A stretch of DNA of 64,000 nt. It comes from Ketogulonicigenium vulgare WSH-001. Its GTDB lineage: Bacteria; Pseudomonadota; Alphaproteobacteria; Rhodobacterales; Rhodobacteraceae. Position numbers and translations under genes: made by a program. The notes under the pieces were generated by a model, which saw only the letters and a list, made by a program, of their open reading frames with translations, made no database searches and was not told where the DNA came from. This document shows, piece by piece, positions 25,269 to 35,085 of this stretch. Numbering within the stretch: position 1 is the stretch's first letter; the number at the start of each line of letters is the position of its first letter. The stretch is from assembly GCF_000223375.1 (NCBI RefSeq), contig NC_017384.1:124001-188000 (forward strand). The letters run 5' to 3'.

Positions 25269-26246
25269 TTACCCGATGTGGATCAATTGTAGCGCCAGTG
25301 CGCAGGCGGAAAACAGCACAAACAGCAGCCCGGCATCACGGTTCGCCCTGAAAAGACGCAATAAAACGGCGCTATTCTTGGCGTCAAAGCGGCGCATTTG
25401 CCAGATCAGATGGCCGCCAAGCGCGATGGGCGCCAAAAGTGCCACGAATGTGATCGCCGCGCCCGCGCCGAGGGTGGTGCCAAAGGTGGCAATCGCCGTC
25501 AGCGCTACGGTCAGCGCCGCAAAAATCGCCAGCCAGCGCGGGGTGTCATCACCGAACAGACGCGCGGTCGATTTCACGCCAATCAAGGCGTCATCCTCGA
25601 AATCCTGATGGGCGTAAATCGTGTCGTAGAACAGCGTCCAGGCGATACCGCCAAGGTAAAGCACAACCGGCTGCCAGCCAAGGCTGCCCGTATGCGCCGT
25701 CCAGCCGACCAGCGCACCCCAGTTGAACGCAATCCCCAGAAACGCCTGCGGCCACCATGTGAACCGCTTGGCAAAGGGATAGACCACCACCGGCACCAGC
25801 GCGAGGACCCCCAGCGCGACGGTCGCAATGTTGAACGTGAACAGCACGGCGGCCGAGATCAGCACCTGCACCGCCATCCAAACGGCGGCCCCGCGCACGC
25901 TCACCTGACCCGATGGGATCGGGCGCAGCGCGGTGCGGGCGACTTTGCCATCGATATGGCGGTCGGTGATATCGTTCCAGGTGCAGCCCGCGCCCCGCAT
26001 CAGCAGCGCGCCGATGGCGCAGCCCACCGCGATCCACAGATCAAACCAGCCAAAGCGCCCATCCGACAGGGCGGCCAGCAGCAGCGACCACCAGCAGGGC
26101 AACAGCAGCAGCCACGTGCCAATCGGCCGGTCGATCCGCGACAGCCGCAGCCACGGGCGCAGGGCCAGTGGTGCGCGATCGACCCAGTTGCCGGTGCTAT
26201 CGGCAACGGCTGCTGTTGCCTCTGGCGTGTTGGCGGCGCTGCGCAT
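25269..26246 (-). CDS. ubiA: 4-hydroxybenzoate polyprenyltransferase
   Basis: Membrane prenyltransferase that attaches the polyprenyl chain to 4-hydroxybenzoate in ubiquinone synthesis; 325 residues, about eight helices. The first Asp-rich motif is GCTWNDITDRHIDGKVART and the second DTIYAHQDFEDDALIGVKS. RLSRIDRPIGTWLLLLPCWW is the familiar N-terminal block. The start at 26246 lies only 12 bases from the divergent rsmE start, so promoters must overlap the neighbouring coding sequence. A long open frame upstream of this start is only antisense of rsmE. Confidence 0.95.
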   Translation of the reverse strand: MRSAANTPEATAAVADSTGNWVDRAPLALRPWLRLSRIDRPIGTWLLLLPCWWSLLLAALSDGRFGWFDLWIAVGCAIGALLMRGAGCTWNDITDRHIDGKVARTALRPIPSGQVSVRGAAVWMAVQVLISAAVLFTFNIATVALGVLALVPVVVYPFAKRFTWWPQAFLGIAFNWGALVGWTAHTGSLGWQPVVLYLGGIAWTLFYDTIYAHQDFEDDALIGVKSTARLFGDDTPRWLAIFAALTVALTAIATFGTTLGAGAAITFVALLAPIALGGHLIWQMRRFDAKNSAVLLRLFRANRDAGLLFVLFSACALALQLIHIG

Positions 26247-26258
26247 ATCTCTATTCCT

Positions 26259-26993
26259 ATGACAAGCAAGATCCGCCTCTTTGTAGACCATCCTCTCGGG
26301 CCGGGGCAAACCGTTCCGCTGAATGCCGATCAGGCGAATTACCTGTTCAACGTCATGCGCTTGCAGCCCGGCACTGTGTTGTCGCTGATCAACGGCCGTG
26401 ACGGGGAATGGGACGCGAGCGTGGTCAGCGCCGCCAAACGCCATGGCACGTTGCTGGCCAGCCGCCAGACGAAACCGCTGCAACTGCCGCCCGATTTGTG
26501 GCTGGCCTTTGCGCCGATCAAAAAGACGCGCACCGATTTCATTATCGAAAAAGCGACCGAGCTGGGCACCGCGCGCATGATCCCGATCCTGTCGGATCAT
26601 ACCAATTCCGAACGCGTCCGTGTCGACCGCCTGCAGGCGCATGTGATCGAGGCGGTCGAGCAATGCGGCGGCACCGCGCTGCCCGAAGTGGCCGATCCCG
26701 TCGCGCTATCGGCGTTCCTTGATCATTTCCCCGCAGGGCGCACCCTGTGGTTCTGTGACGAGGCGCTGGTCGGGCAGCCGTCGGGTTTTCCCGCAGACGC
26801 GACCGCCGGCCCCGCCTGTATCCTGATCGGGCCCGAGGGCGGCTTTTCTGCGCGCGAACGCGACCGCCTGCGCACCTTGCCCTTTGCGCGTTCCATTGCC
26901 CTTGGTCCCCGGATTTTGCGCGCCGATACGGCGGCGCTTGCGGCCTTGACCCTGTGGCAAGCCGGCCTTGGCGATTGGAACAGCCATGGCTAG
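26259..26993 (+). CDS. rsmE: 16S rRNA (uracil1498-N3)-methyltransferase
   Basis: SPOUT-fold methyltransferase of 244 residues that modifies U1498 of 16S rRNA. The C-terminal knot motifs ILIGPEGGFSARERDRL and ALGPRILRADTAALAAL are intact; an N-terminal PUA-like domain includes NADQANYLFNVMRL. The assigned ATG begins MTSKIRLFVDHPLG. Only 12 bases separate it from the ubiA start on the other strand. The last eight bases overlap the next gene. Confidence 0.94.
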   Translation: MTSKIRLFVDHPLGPGQTVPLNADQANYLFNVMRLQPGTVLSLINGRDGEWDASVVSAAKRHGTLLASRQTKPLQLPPDLWLAFAPIKKTRTDFIIEKATELGTARMIPILSDHTNSERVRVDRLQAHVIEAVEQCGGTALPEVADPVALSAFLDHFPAGRTLWFCDEALVGQPSGFPADATAGPACILIGPEGGFSARERDRLRTLPFARSIALGPRILRADTAALAALTLWQAGLGDWNSHG

Positions 26994-27468
26994 GCCGCGA
27001 TTTGAACCCAAACGCTGGGCCGAGGTTTTCGCAGGCCTGATCGTCATAGCGGCTGCGGGCTGGTGGCTGAACAACAGCTTTGGTCTGTCGCGGATCGCGG
27101 GCTGGCTGGGGCTGGGCCTCGGCGCGGCGCTGATCTGGGTCGGCATCCAGCGCCTGCGCTTTGGCAGCCACAGCGGCGGTCTTGGCGTGGTGCAATTGGA
27201 CGAGCGTCGCCTGACCTATTTCGGTCCCCTGACCGGCGGCACAATTGATTTAGACGATCTGGTGCGCCTTGAATACGACGGCACGGCGCGCCCGCCCCAT
27301 TGGGTGATGACCGCACGCGGCGCGCAGATGCTTGCCGTGCCGATAGATGCCGAGGGCGCGGATCTGCTGTTCGACGCCTTTACGGCCCTTCCGGGTATCA
27401 GCAGCACGCGGCTGGCGCAGGCCTCGGCCGCGCGAAACCGTGATCGGACAACCTTATGGCACATCTGA
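26986..27468 (+). CDS. Conserved membrane protein of unknown function
   Basis: Protein of 160 residues starting eight bases before the rsmE stop. Two transmembrane helices (about residues 13-28 and 35-52) precede a small soluble domain containing VVQLDERRLTYFGPLTGG and DLVRLEYDG, which reads like a PH-like membrane domain. No catalytic motif is seen. Overlap with rsmE implies co-translation. An upstream ATG at 26968 would add six residues. Function unknown. Confidence 0.75.
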   Translation: MARPRFEPKRWAEVFAGLIVIAAAGWWLNNSFGLSRIAGWLGLGLGAALIWVGIQRLRFGSHSGGLGVVQLDERRLTYFGPLTGGTIDLDDLVRLEYDGTARPPHWVMTARGAQMLAVPIDAEGADLLFDAFTALPGISSTRLAQASAARNRDRTTLWHI

Positions 27469-27554
27469 CCTGCCATTGACTTGTCCGGCAGTTTTCTTCA
27501 CCTCTTCGCAACCCACGGGGCAACCCGTTCTTTCTCATCCTTCAGGAGCGCAGC

Positions 27555-28892
27555 ATGTCTATTCCGCAATCTGGTGGCGGCCCAATCGAGCGGCCCGAAC
27601 AACTCGCGGAATTTCTGGCAAAGGGCTGTAAACCCAAGGAAAACTGGCGCATCGGGACCGAGCATGAAAAGTTCGGTTTTGTGACAGCGGATCATGCACC
27701 GCTGCCTTATGCCGGAATCAACCAGATCATGACCCGCCTGATCGACCGTTTCGGTTGGTCCGCAGTGACCGAGGGCGACAGCCTGATCGGCCTGAAACGC
27801 AATGGCGCGAATATCTCGCTGGAACCCGGCGGGCAGTTTGAGCTGTCCGGCGCGCCGCTGGAAAACATCCATCAGGTGCGGGACGAGCTGCAAAACCATC
27901 TGGACGAGGTGGCCGCCGTCACCGCCGATATGGGCGTGGGTTTCATGGGCATCGGCGCCGCCCCGATCTGGAGCGAGGCCGCCATGCCGGTCATGCCCAA
28001 GGGCCGCTATCGCCTGATGACCGATTACATGGGCCGCGTCGGCACGCACGGCACGCAGATGATGTATCGCACCTCGACCGTGCAAGTGAACCTCGACTTT
28101 GGGTCCGAGGCGGACATGGTGCAAAAGATGCGCGTCGCGCTGGCGCTGCAACCTGTGGCGACGGCGCTGTTTGCCAGCTCGCCCTTTTTTGATGGCGCGT
28201 TGAACGGCCACCGCAGCTGGCGCTCGCGCATTTGGCGGGGCCTTGATGATAGCCGCACGGGGATGCTGCCGTTTGCATTTGACCCGGGCTTTGGTTTTCA
28301 ACGCTATGTCGACTGGGTGTTGGATGTGCCGATGTATTTCGTCTATCGCGACGGCAAATATATCGATGCCTTGGGGCAGTCGTTCCGCGATTTCCTGAAA
28401 GGCCAGTTGCCCGCGCTGCCGGGCGAGGTGCCGACCCTGTCCGACTGGGCCGATCATCTGACCACCGTCTTCCCCGAAGCGCGCCTGAAGCAATTCATCG
28501 AGATGCGCGGCGCAGATGCGGGCGATCAGGCCCATCTGGTTGCATTGCCTGCGTTTTGGGTGGGTCTGACCTATGATCAGACCGCGCTGGATGCCGCAAG
28601 CGATCTGATCAAGGGGCTGAATGCCGAGACTCGCGAAGGGCTACGCGTCGCCGCCTCGGAAAAGGCGCTGGCCGGCGAGGCGGGCGGCGTCAAGCTGCAC
28701 CAGCTTGCGCTGGAGGCGGTAAAGATCGCCGAAGCCGGTCTGATCGCGCGCGGTCTTGGCGAGGAGATTTTCCTGCAGCCATTGATCGAGAATGTGCAAA
28801 AGGGCGAGGTGCAGGCTGATCGCCTTATCGCCGCCTATGAGGGCGAATGGGGCCGCGACCTGACCAAAGTCTACGCCGCGACCCGCCTGTAA
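27555..28892 (+). CDS. gshA: Glutamate--cysteine ligase, alphaproteobacterial/plant type
   Basis: First enzyme of glutathione synthesis, 445 residues, close to the 455 or so usual for this class. The N-terminal block NWRIGTEHEKFGF, the LEPGGQFELSGAPL substrate region and YMGRVGTHGTQMMYRT are diagnostic. CAGGAG lies seven bases before the ATG. A -35-like TTGACT is at 27476-27481 without a clear -10. The stop directly abuts the stop of the convergent plsY. Glutathione supply fits the glutathionyl-hydroquinone reductase encoded near 61.4 kb. Confidence 0.93.
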   Translation: MSIPQSGGGPIERPEQLAEFLAKGCKPKENWRIGTEHEKFGFVTADHAPLPYAGINQIMTRLIDRFGWSAVTEGDSLIGLKRNGANISLEPGGQFELSGAPLENIHQVRDELQNHLDEVAAVTADMGVGFMGIGAAPIWSEAAMPVMPKGRYRLMTDYMGRVGTHGTQMMYRTSTVQVNLDFGSEADMVQKMRVALALQPVATALFASSPFFDGALNGHRSWRSRIWRGLDDSRTGMLPFAFDPGFGFQRYVDWVLDVPMYFVYRDGKYIDALGQSFRDFLKGQLPALPGEVPTLSDWADHLTTVFPEARLKQFIEMRGADAGDQAHLVALPAFWVGLTYDQTALDAASDLIKGLNAETREGLRVAASEKALAGEAGGVKLHQLALEAVKIAEAGLIARGLGEEIFLQPLIENVQKGEVQADRLIAAYEGEWGRDLTKVYAATRL

Positions 28893-29498
28893 CTACTTTT
28901 TACCGATCTTCGATTCGGTGCCCGCGATCAGGCGGGAGATATTCTCGTGGTGGCGCCAAAAGATCAGCGCCACCAGCACGATCATCAGCATCACAATATG
29001 ACCGTTGCCGGTGAACCAGGCGAAAACCGGCGTCAGCAGCGCGGCGGTCAGCGCCGCAGCGGATGAATAGCGCAGTGCAAAGGCCATGATCAGCCATGTC
29101 GCTGCGGCCAACAGACCGACGGGCCAGCTCAGCGCCAGCGCCACGCCAAAGAAGGTCGCGACGCCCTTGCCGCCCTTGAACCCCAGCCAGACCGGAAAGC
29201 AGTGACCGATAAAGGCTGCAAGGGCCGCAATCTGCGCCGCATCCTCGCCCGCAATCGCACGGGCCAGCAGCACCGCAACCGCGCCTTTCAGCCCGTCCAG
29301 CAGCAGCGTCAGCGCTGCGGCCTTTTTATTGCCGGTGCGCAGCACATTCGTCGCGCCGATATTGCCCGAACCGATCTGACGCAGATCGCCCAGGTTCATG
29401 ACGCGCGCGACCAAAATGCCAAACGGCACCGACCCCAGCAGATAGCCGAACACCGCACATAGCAGGATCACGGTGGGGGATGAGACAAGCTCGGGCAT
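28893..29498 (-). CDS. plsY: Glycerol-3-phosphate acyltransferase (acyl-phosphate dependent)
   Basis: Polytopic inner-membrane enzyme of 201 residues that makes lysophosphatidic acid from acyl phosphate. The three family motifs are visible: [11 protein letters not shown] with [13 protein letters not shown], then [10 protein letters not shown], and a final helix region [20 protein letters not shown]. The start ATG overlaps the stop of the upstream dihydroorotase-like gene by one base (TGATG), so it is coupled to the pyrimidine genes. Confidence 0.94.
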   Translation of the reverse strand: MPELVSSPTVILLCAVFGYLLGSVPFGILVARVMNLGDLRQIGSGNIGATNVLRTGNKKAAALTLLLDGLKGAVAVLLARAIAGEDAAQIAALAAFIGHCFPVWLGFKGGKGVATFFGVALALSWPVGLLAAATWLIMAFALRYSSAAALTAALLTPVFAWFTGNGHIVMLMIVLVALIFWRHHENISRLIAGTESKIGKK

Positions 29499-30775
29499 CA
29501 ATTCTCTCCGAAAATGCGGGTGCCTGCGACCCAAGTGCCGCGGACGCGGCCTTGCAGGCGGGCGCCGTCAAAGGGGGTATTCTTGGATTTCGATTGCAGC
29601 AAGAACCGGTCCAGAATGAAGGGCGCATCCGCGTCGAACAGCACGAGGTCCGCGGGCGCGCCAACAGCCAGACGGCCGCTCTCCAGCCCCAGCCGCTTGG
29701 CCGGGTTCAGCGCAAGGGCGCGGAACAGTTGCGGCAAGGTCAGGTTGCCCGCATGATACAGGCGCAGGCTGGCGGGCAGCAGGGTTTCCAAGCCCACGGC
29801 ACCGCTGGCGGCCACCTCGAACGGCAGACGCTTGCTTTCCTCGTCCTGCGGTGTGTGCATCGAACAGATGATGTCGATGAGGCCCGAACCCACGGCCTCG
29901 ATCGCGGCAAGGCGGTCTTCTTCGGCGCGCAGCGGCGGCGTCATCTTAAAGAACGTGCGGTAATCGGCGACGTCCATCTCGTTCAGCGTCAGGTGGTGGA
30001 TCGAGATGCCCGCCGTGATATCCAGCCCGTTGTCCTTGGCGCGCTTTAGCGCGGGCAGGGCGCGGGCGGTGGTGATCTGATCGATATGGAGGCGCGCGCC
30101 GGTCATCTCCAGCAGCGCGATATCGCGATCAAGGCCCATCCGTTCCGCCATGGGCGAGACCGAAGGCAGCCCGCGCAAGCTGGCAAAGGCGCTGGAGGTC
30201 GCCGCCGCGCCCACAGACAGGCCCGGTTCCTGCACATGCGAAATCACCAGCGCGCCCAGCGATTTGGCATAGGTCAGGGCGCGCGAATAGACACGGGTGT
30301 TGGTCGCGACGTGATCGCCATCGGTAAAGGCGACCGCGCCCGCATCTTGCAAAAAGCCGATCTCGGTCATCTCGCGGCCTGCGCGGCCCTTGGTCAGGGT
30401 GGCCATTGGCAGCACGCGCACACGGGCCGCAGATCCGGCGCGCTTGGCGACGAATTCCAGAATTTCGGGCGTATCGATAACGGGATCGGTGTCGGGGCGG
30501 GTGACAATCGTCGTCACACCCCCCGCGGCCGCCGCGCGCCCGGCCGAGGCAAAGCTTTCCTTATGCCGCTCGCCCGGCTCGCCAACCTTGACGCCAATAT
30601 CGACAATGCCGGGCGCAAGGCAAAGCCCGCCCGCGTCGATCACATCGGCATCACTTACGTCGATACTGTCCGCAATCTCGGCGAGCAGGCCGCCATGCAG
30701 ACGCACAGCGCCCAGTGTGGTGGTGCCAGCTTCGGGGTCGATCAGCAGGGCATTGGTGATAATCGTGTCGCGCAT
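29498..30775 (-). CDS. Dihydroorotase-like amidohydrolase lacking metal ligands
   Basis: Amidohydrolase-superfamily protein of 425 residues located directly after pyrB. Overall it aligns with PyrC of the long type ([40 protein letters not shown]). The zinc-binding His-x-His of the family (normally DLHVHLREPG) is IGVKV here, and the later TDHAPH region reads [11 protein letters not shown]. It may therefore be a non-catalytic PyrX-like partner that stabilises aspartate carbamoyltransferase, or a divergent enzyme. The start at 30775 fits AAGGGGG seven bases upstream better than the ATG at 30781. It is coupled to plsY. Confidence 0.85.
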   Translation of the reverse strand: MRDTIITNALLIDPEAGTTTLGAVRLHGGLLAEIADSIDVSDADVIDAGGLCLAPGIVDIGVKVGEPGERHKESFASAGRAAAAGGVTTIVTRPDTDPVIDTPEILEFVAKRAGSAARVRVLPMATLTKGRAGREMTEIGFLQDAGAVAFTDGDHVATNTRVYSRALTYAKSLGALVISHVQEPGLSVGAAATSSAFASLRGLPSVSPMAERMGLDRDIALLEMTGARLHIDQITTARALPALKRAKDNGLDITAGISIHHLTLNEMDVADYRTFFKMTPPLRAEEDRLAAIEAVGSGLIDIICSMHTPQDEESKRLPFEVAASGAVGLETLLPASLRLYHAGNLTLPQLFRALALNPAKRLGLESGRLAVGAPADLVLFDADAPFILDRFLLQSKSKNTPFDGARLQGRVRGTWVAGTRIFGEN

Positions 30776-30787
30776 ATCCATGCCCCC

Positions 30788-31753
30788 TTAAACCATCGTG
30801 CCGTCGGCGGCGGCGCTGCCACGGCGCGCGCGCAGGTTGCGCGCCAGCAGATCCATCGCCGCCATCCGCACCGCGACGCCCATCTCGACCTGCGCCTGAA
30901 TGACCGAGCGGTGGATGTCATCGGCAATCGTGCCGTCGATTTCGACGCCGCGATTCATCGGGCCGGGGTGCATCACGATCGCATCTGTTTTCGCCGCCGA
31001 CAGCTTGTCCGCGTCCAAGCCATAGCGGTGGTAATATTCGCGTTCGGACGGGATAAAGCCGCCGTCCATCCGCTCACGCTGCAGGCGCAGCATCATCACG
31101 ACATCGGCGCCCTGCAGACCCGCGCGCATATCGTCATAGATCTCGACGCCCATGTCTTTGAATGCGCCGGGGATCAGCGTTGGCGGCCCGACAAGGCGCA
31201 CGCGGTTGCCAAGTTTCCCCAGCAGCAGAATGTTTGAGCGCGCTACGCGGCTATGGGTCACATCACCGCAGATGGCCACGCTTAGCCCCTCGATCCGGCC
31301 CTTGGCGCGGCGAATGGTCAGCGCGTCCAATAGCGCCTGCGTCGGGTGTTCATGCTTGCCGTCGCCCGCGTTCAGCACCGCGCAATCGACCTTTTGCGCC
31401 AGCAGATCCACCGCGCCCGAATGCGGGTGGCGCACCACCAGCAGATCGGGGCGCATCGCGTTCAGCGTCAGCGCAGTGTCGATCAGCGTCTCGCCTTTTT
31501 TCACACTGGATGTCTGCATCGACATGTTCAGAACATCGGCACCCAGACGCTTGCCCGCCAGCTCGAAACTCGACTGCGTGCGGGTCGAGTTTTCAAAGAA
31601 CATATTGATCTGCGTCATGCCCGCCAGCACATCGCGACGGGTATTGCCGCGCCGGTTGCTGGCGGCATAGCTATCCGCAAGATCGATGATGGTGGTAATC
31701 TCGTCCCGGTCGAGGGGCTCGATCCCCAGCAAGTGGTTGGCGCGAAAGCTCAT
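30788..31753 (-). CDS. pyrB: Aspartate carbamoyltransferase catalytic subunit
   Basis: Pyrimidine-pathway enzyme, 321 residues. The carbamoyl phosphate site [20 protein letters not shown] is intact, with [15 protein letters not shown] and [16 protein letters not shown] for substrate binding, and [11 protein letters not shown] near the end. There is no pyrI gene; the adjoining dihydroorotase-like gene, 12 bases downstream, is expected to pair with it. Its start is 63 bases from the stop of a secreted repeat protein transcribed in the same direction. Confidence 0.96.
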   Translation of the reverse strand: MSFRANHLLGIEPLDRDEITTIIDLADSYAASNRRGNTRRDVLAGMTQINMFFENSTRTQSSFELAGKRLGADVLNMSMQTSSVKKGETLIDTALTLNAMRPDLLVVRHPHSGAVDLLAQKVDCAVLNAGDGKHEHPTQALLDALTIRRAKGRIEGLSVAICGDVTHSRVARSNILLLGKLGNRVRLVGPPTLIPGAFKDMGVEIYDDMRAGLQGADVVMMLRLQRERMDGGFIPSEREYYHRYGLDADKLSAAKTDAIVMHPGPMNRGVEIDGTIADDIHRSVIQAQVEMGVAVRMAAMDLLARNLRARRGSAAADGTMV

Positions 31754-31816
31754 GCGGATCTCCTGCTGCGGACTACTGCGGCCGCTTATAGGAGCCTATC
31801 GCCACACCAGCAAGAT

Positions 31817-32509
31817 TCAGTAGTCGCGCAAAAAGACGCGGCCCGCATCGCAGGCGGCGCGGCAATCACTGGCGTCATTGCCGATGTCGAACATATCCAT
31901 GATCGGATGCGCGCCAACCCCTTCGAAACGCGCGTCATCGCAGACCTGATTGCGCGAATAGGGGCCGGAATCGTCGCCAAAGTCGATGGCACTGCATTGT
32001 GTCGCGCTGCGCGCCTGATTGGCGTTCCACAGGCGCACCTCGCCCGACAGATACAGCGCGGCGCAATCGGTCGCATCCTTGCCGACGTGGTCATAGGTCA
32101 ACAGCGTCGCCATACCGGGGCCGAAAAAGCGGCGATCATCGCATTCGCCGTCATTCGCCCAAGAGCTGCTGTCGTCGCCAAAGTCGATATTATCGATCAC
32201 CCTTGCCTCGGGCAGCGTCGGTTTGGGGTGGGTAATCTCGTCAGGGGCCTCTGCCAGCAGCCAGATCTGTTCCTCGGCGTATAGCGCACGGCAATCGGTG
32301 GCGTCCTTTAGCACATCGATTACTACGGTCAGATCAGCGCTGCCCGGCCCGATAAAGCGCGGATCGTCGCATTCACCATCGCGTGGCCATGCGCCGCTGT
32401 CATTGCCGAAGTCGATCGAGGCAATGGGGCTGCGATCTTGGGCCAATGCGGGCAAAGCCATGCTGGATGCCGCCACAAATGCCAGCCCGATCAAAAGATT
32501 ACTGCGCAA
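31817..32509 (-). CDS. Secreted protein with three tandem Cys/Asp-rich repeats
   Basis: Protein of 230 residues with a signal peptide (1-23, ending ALPALA) and three repeats at about 32-85, 108-161 and 175-228. Each repeat has IDFGxDS, then CDDxRFxGxG, then DAxDCRAL-like blocks. Every unit carries a pair of Cys about 25 residues apart, probably a disulfide, and many Asp residues that could bind calcium. The third unit has extra cysteines (Q-C at 172, RAAC at 220). The start is TTG with a perfect AAGGAGG five bases upstream. I know no function for this family. Confidence 0.8.
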   Translation of the reverse strand: MRSNLLIGLAFVAASSMALPALAQDRSPIASIDFGNDSGAWPRDGECDDPRFIGPGSADLTVVIDVLKDATDCRALYAEEQIWLLAEAPDEITHPKPTLPEARVIDNIDFGDDSSSWANDGECDDRRFFGPGMATLLTYDHVGKDATDCAALYLSGEVRLWNANQARSATQCSAIDFGDDSGPYSRNQVCDDARFEGVGAHPIMDMFDIGNDASDCRAACDAGRVFLRDY

Positions 32510-32609
32510 GATCGCCTCCTTGGTGGCACGGTTTGCCCGAATTTAAGGCACAGTAACCGCGGGCGGGGTGCGGGGGCAAGGTTTGTGCATCCCGTTGCTG
32601 AAACAGGCA

Positions 32610-32617
32610 TTAACCAT
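32610..32617 (+). promoter_or_regulatory. CtrA half-site-like sequence upstream of accA
   Basis: TTAACCAT, identical to the published alphaproteobacterial CtrA half-site, lies 70 bases before the accA start in the 177-base gap between the repeat protein and accA. Eight bases can occur by chance, and no binding data are available. Confidence 0.25.
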
Positions 32618-32686
32618 TGTGGAAGGTTGCATTGCCGCGCTTGCGTCGTCATATAGGGCCAAAGGCCGCAGACACCTTGGTGAGAG

Positions 32687-33646
32687 ATGAATTACCTCGA
32701 TTTCGAAAAACCCCTCGCAGAGATTGAAGGCAAGGCCGAAGAATTGCGCGCTATGGCGCGTGCGAATCCCGAAATGGATGTCGAGAAAGAGGCAGCAGCC
32801 CTCGACAGAAAAGCGGGTGAGCTGCTGGTGCAGCTTTACGCAGGCCTGTCGCCCTGGCGCAAAACCCAAGTGGCGCGCCATCCCGAGCGCCCGCATTGCG
32901 TTGATTATATCAACGCTTTGTTCACCGATTACACGCCGCTGGCGGGCGACCGGAACTTTGCTGACGATCTGTCGGTGATGGGCGGTCTTGCGCGTTTTAA
33001 CGGCAAACCCGTCGTGGTCATCGGCCATGAAAAGGGCAACGATACCAAATCGCGCATCGTGCATAACTTTGGCATGGCCCGCCCCGAGGGCTATCGCAAA
33101 GCGATCCGCCTGATGGATATGGCCGACCGTTTCGGCCTGCCTGTCATCAGCTTTATCGACACGCCCGGCGCCTATCCGGGCAAAGGCGCTGAAGAGCGTG
33201 GCCAGTCCGAGGCGATTGCGCGCTCGACTGAAAAATGCCTCGCGCTGCGGGTGCCGCTGGTGTCGATCGTGATCGGTGAGGGTGGTTCGGGCGGTGCTGT
33301 CGCCTTTGCGACCGCCAACCGCGTCGCGATGATGGAACATTCGATCTATTCGGTCATCTCGCCCGAGGGTTGCGCCTCGATCCTGTGGAAGGATTCGAAT
33401 AAGATGCGCGAAGCCGCCGAGGCGCTGCGCCTGACCGCGCAAGACCTGCAAGAGCTGGGCGTCTGCGATTGGGTCATCCGCGAGCCTGTCGGCGGTGCGC
33501 ATCGCGCGCCTTTGGATGCGATCAAATCGGTCGGCCTCGCGATCGAGACGATGCTGGGTGACCTCGGCACACGTTCGGGCGACGATCTGCGTCAGGGCCG
33601 TCGCAAAAAGTTCATCGGCATGGGGGCCAAGGGCCTCGCCGCGTAA
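32687..33646 (+). CDS. accA: Acetyl-CoA carboxylase carboxyltransferase subunit alpha
   Basis: Alpha subunit of the carboxyltransferase that makes malonyl-CoA, 319 residues. Begins [20 protein letters not shown]. Catalytic and oxyanion regions are present: [20 protein letters not shown] and [18 protein letters not shown], with [28 protein letters not shown] lies directly before the ATG. It follows a 177-base gap containing a CtrA-like half-site. An inverted repeat separates it from murA. Confidence 0.96.
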   Translation: MNYLDFEKPLAEIEGKAEELRAMARANPEMDVEKEAAALDRKAGELLVQLYAGLSPWRKTQVARHPERPHCVDYINALFTDYTPLAGDRNFADDLSVMGGLARFNGKPVVVIGHEKGNDTKSRIVHNFGMARPEGYRKAIRLMDMADRFGLPVISFIDTPGAYPGKGAEERGQSEAIARSTEKCLALRVPLVSIVIGEGGSGGAVAFATANRVAMMEHSIYSVISPEGCASILWKDSNKMREAAEALRLTAQDLQELGVCDWVIREPVGGAHRAPLDAIKSVGLAIETMLGDLGTRSGDDLRQGRRKKFIGMGAKGLAA

Positions 33647-33701
33647 CTGAAACACCGGTTCACGGCTGTTTTTCGCCAATTCACGGATTTTTACTAATTC
33701 A

Positions 33702-33733
33702 CAAGGCGCGGCGCTGGATCAGCCCGCGCCTTG
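33702..33733. terminator. Inverted repeat between accA and murA
   Basis: CAAGGCGCGG (33702-33711) pairs perfectly with CCGCGCCTTG (33724-33733) around a 12-base loop. It lies 55 bases after the accA stop and 42 bases before the murA start. No T-run follows, so it may be a transcription attenuator, mRNA stabiliser or weak terminator rather than a classic intrinsic terminator. Confidence 0.5.
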
Positions 33734-33775
33734 TGCTATTGCAGGTCTGAACAATTTTTCAGCACGAGTTGACCA

Positions 33776-35085
33776 ATGGCCCCTTCCAAAAGCTCCGAAC
33801 GGATCGAATATGTCGTGGAAGGGGGGCACCGCCTCTCTGGCGAGATTGAACCCTCGGGAAACAAGAACGCAGCTTTGCCGATCATCGCAGGCGCGCTTGT
33901 AACCGACCAGCCGGTTGAACTGACCAATGTCCCGCGTATTCGTGATGTCGAGGCGCTGATCGAACTGATCAAAACCCTTGGGGTCGAGGCTGAATGGACC
34001 GGCCCGAACGCTTTGCGCATTCATGCCCGCACCGTGCAGCCGACGCAGCTTGACCCGATTCTGTGTGCGCAGATCCGTGCCTCGATCCTGCTGGCGGGGC
34101 CGGTGCTGGCGCGCTGCGGGAATATCACGTTGCCCCCGCCCGGCGGCGATGTGATCGGCCGCCGCCGTCTGGACAGCCACTTCCTTGCGCTGCGCCAACT
34201 GGGGGCAGAAATCACGCTGGATCAGGACTTTACCTTTACCACGAACGGCCTGATCGGCGCGGATGTGTTCTTGGACGAGCCGTCTGTCACGGCCACCGAA
34301 AACGCCCTTTGTGCGGCCGTCGCAGCCAAGGGCACCACCGTCCTGCGTAACTGCGCATCCGAGCCGCATGTCCAGGATCTGGCACATTTTCTGAACGGGA
34401 TGGGTGCAAAGATCACGGGCATCGGCTCGAACTGCATGACGATCGAGGGTGGCCTGCCGCTGGGCGGCACCAGCTTCCGCATCGGGCCCGATCATATCGA
34501 GGTCGGCTCGCTGATCGGTCTTGCCGCCGCGACGAATTCGGACCTGCGCATCAAGAACGCCGGCGTCGAGCATTTGCGCTCGACCCTGATGGGCTTTGAA
34601 AAGCTGGGGATCGTCTGCCAGATCGAAGGGGATGACCTGATCATCGCATCGGGTCAGGCGAAAAAATCCAGCCCGATTTCGGTGGCCATGTCCCCAAGAT
34701 CGAGGACCAGCCCTGGCCCGCATTCCCCGCCGATACCATGTCCATCGCCATCGTCACCGCCACCCAATGCGAGGGTATGGTGCTGATGTTCGAAAAGATG
34801 TTCGAATCGCGGATGTTCTTTGTCGATAAGCTGATCGGCATGGGCGCGCGCATCGTGCTGTGCGACCCGCACCGCGCGGTGATCTCGGGGCCTGCGCAGC
34901 TGCGCGGCTCGCGTCTGGAAAGCCCCGATATCCGTGCCGGTATGGCGATGCTGATCGCGGCGATGGCGGCGGATGGCACATCGACCATCAACAACGCCCA
35001 GCAGATCGAACGCGGTTATGAGCGGATTGACGAGCGCCTCAATGCCATCGGCGCCCGTATCAAACGCATTCCGGCGCGGGATTAA
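33776..35085 (+). CDS. murA: UDP-N-acetylglucosamine 1-carboxyvinyltransferase, interrupted by a one-base frameshift
   Basis: First committed enzyme of peptidoglycan synthesis. The N-terminal part (33776 to about 34666) reads normally from [19 protein letters not shown]. After the A-run at 34661-34666 the frame is lost, and the remaining third continues in another frame, with [19 protein letters not shown] and [20 protein letters not shown], up to 35085. One extra A would restore a 436-residue protein. Because murA is essential, a sequencing error in the homopolymer or -1 slippage on the A-run is more likely than true loss. The catalytic Cys position (GGCxIGxRP in most bacteria) is Asp here ([14 protein letters not shown]), as in naturally fosfomycin-resistant MurA. 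Confidence 0.9.
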
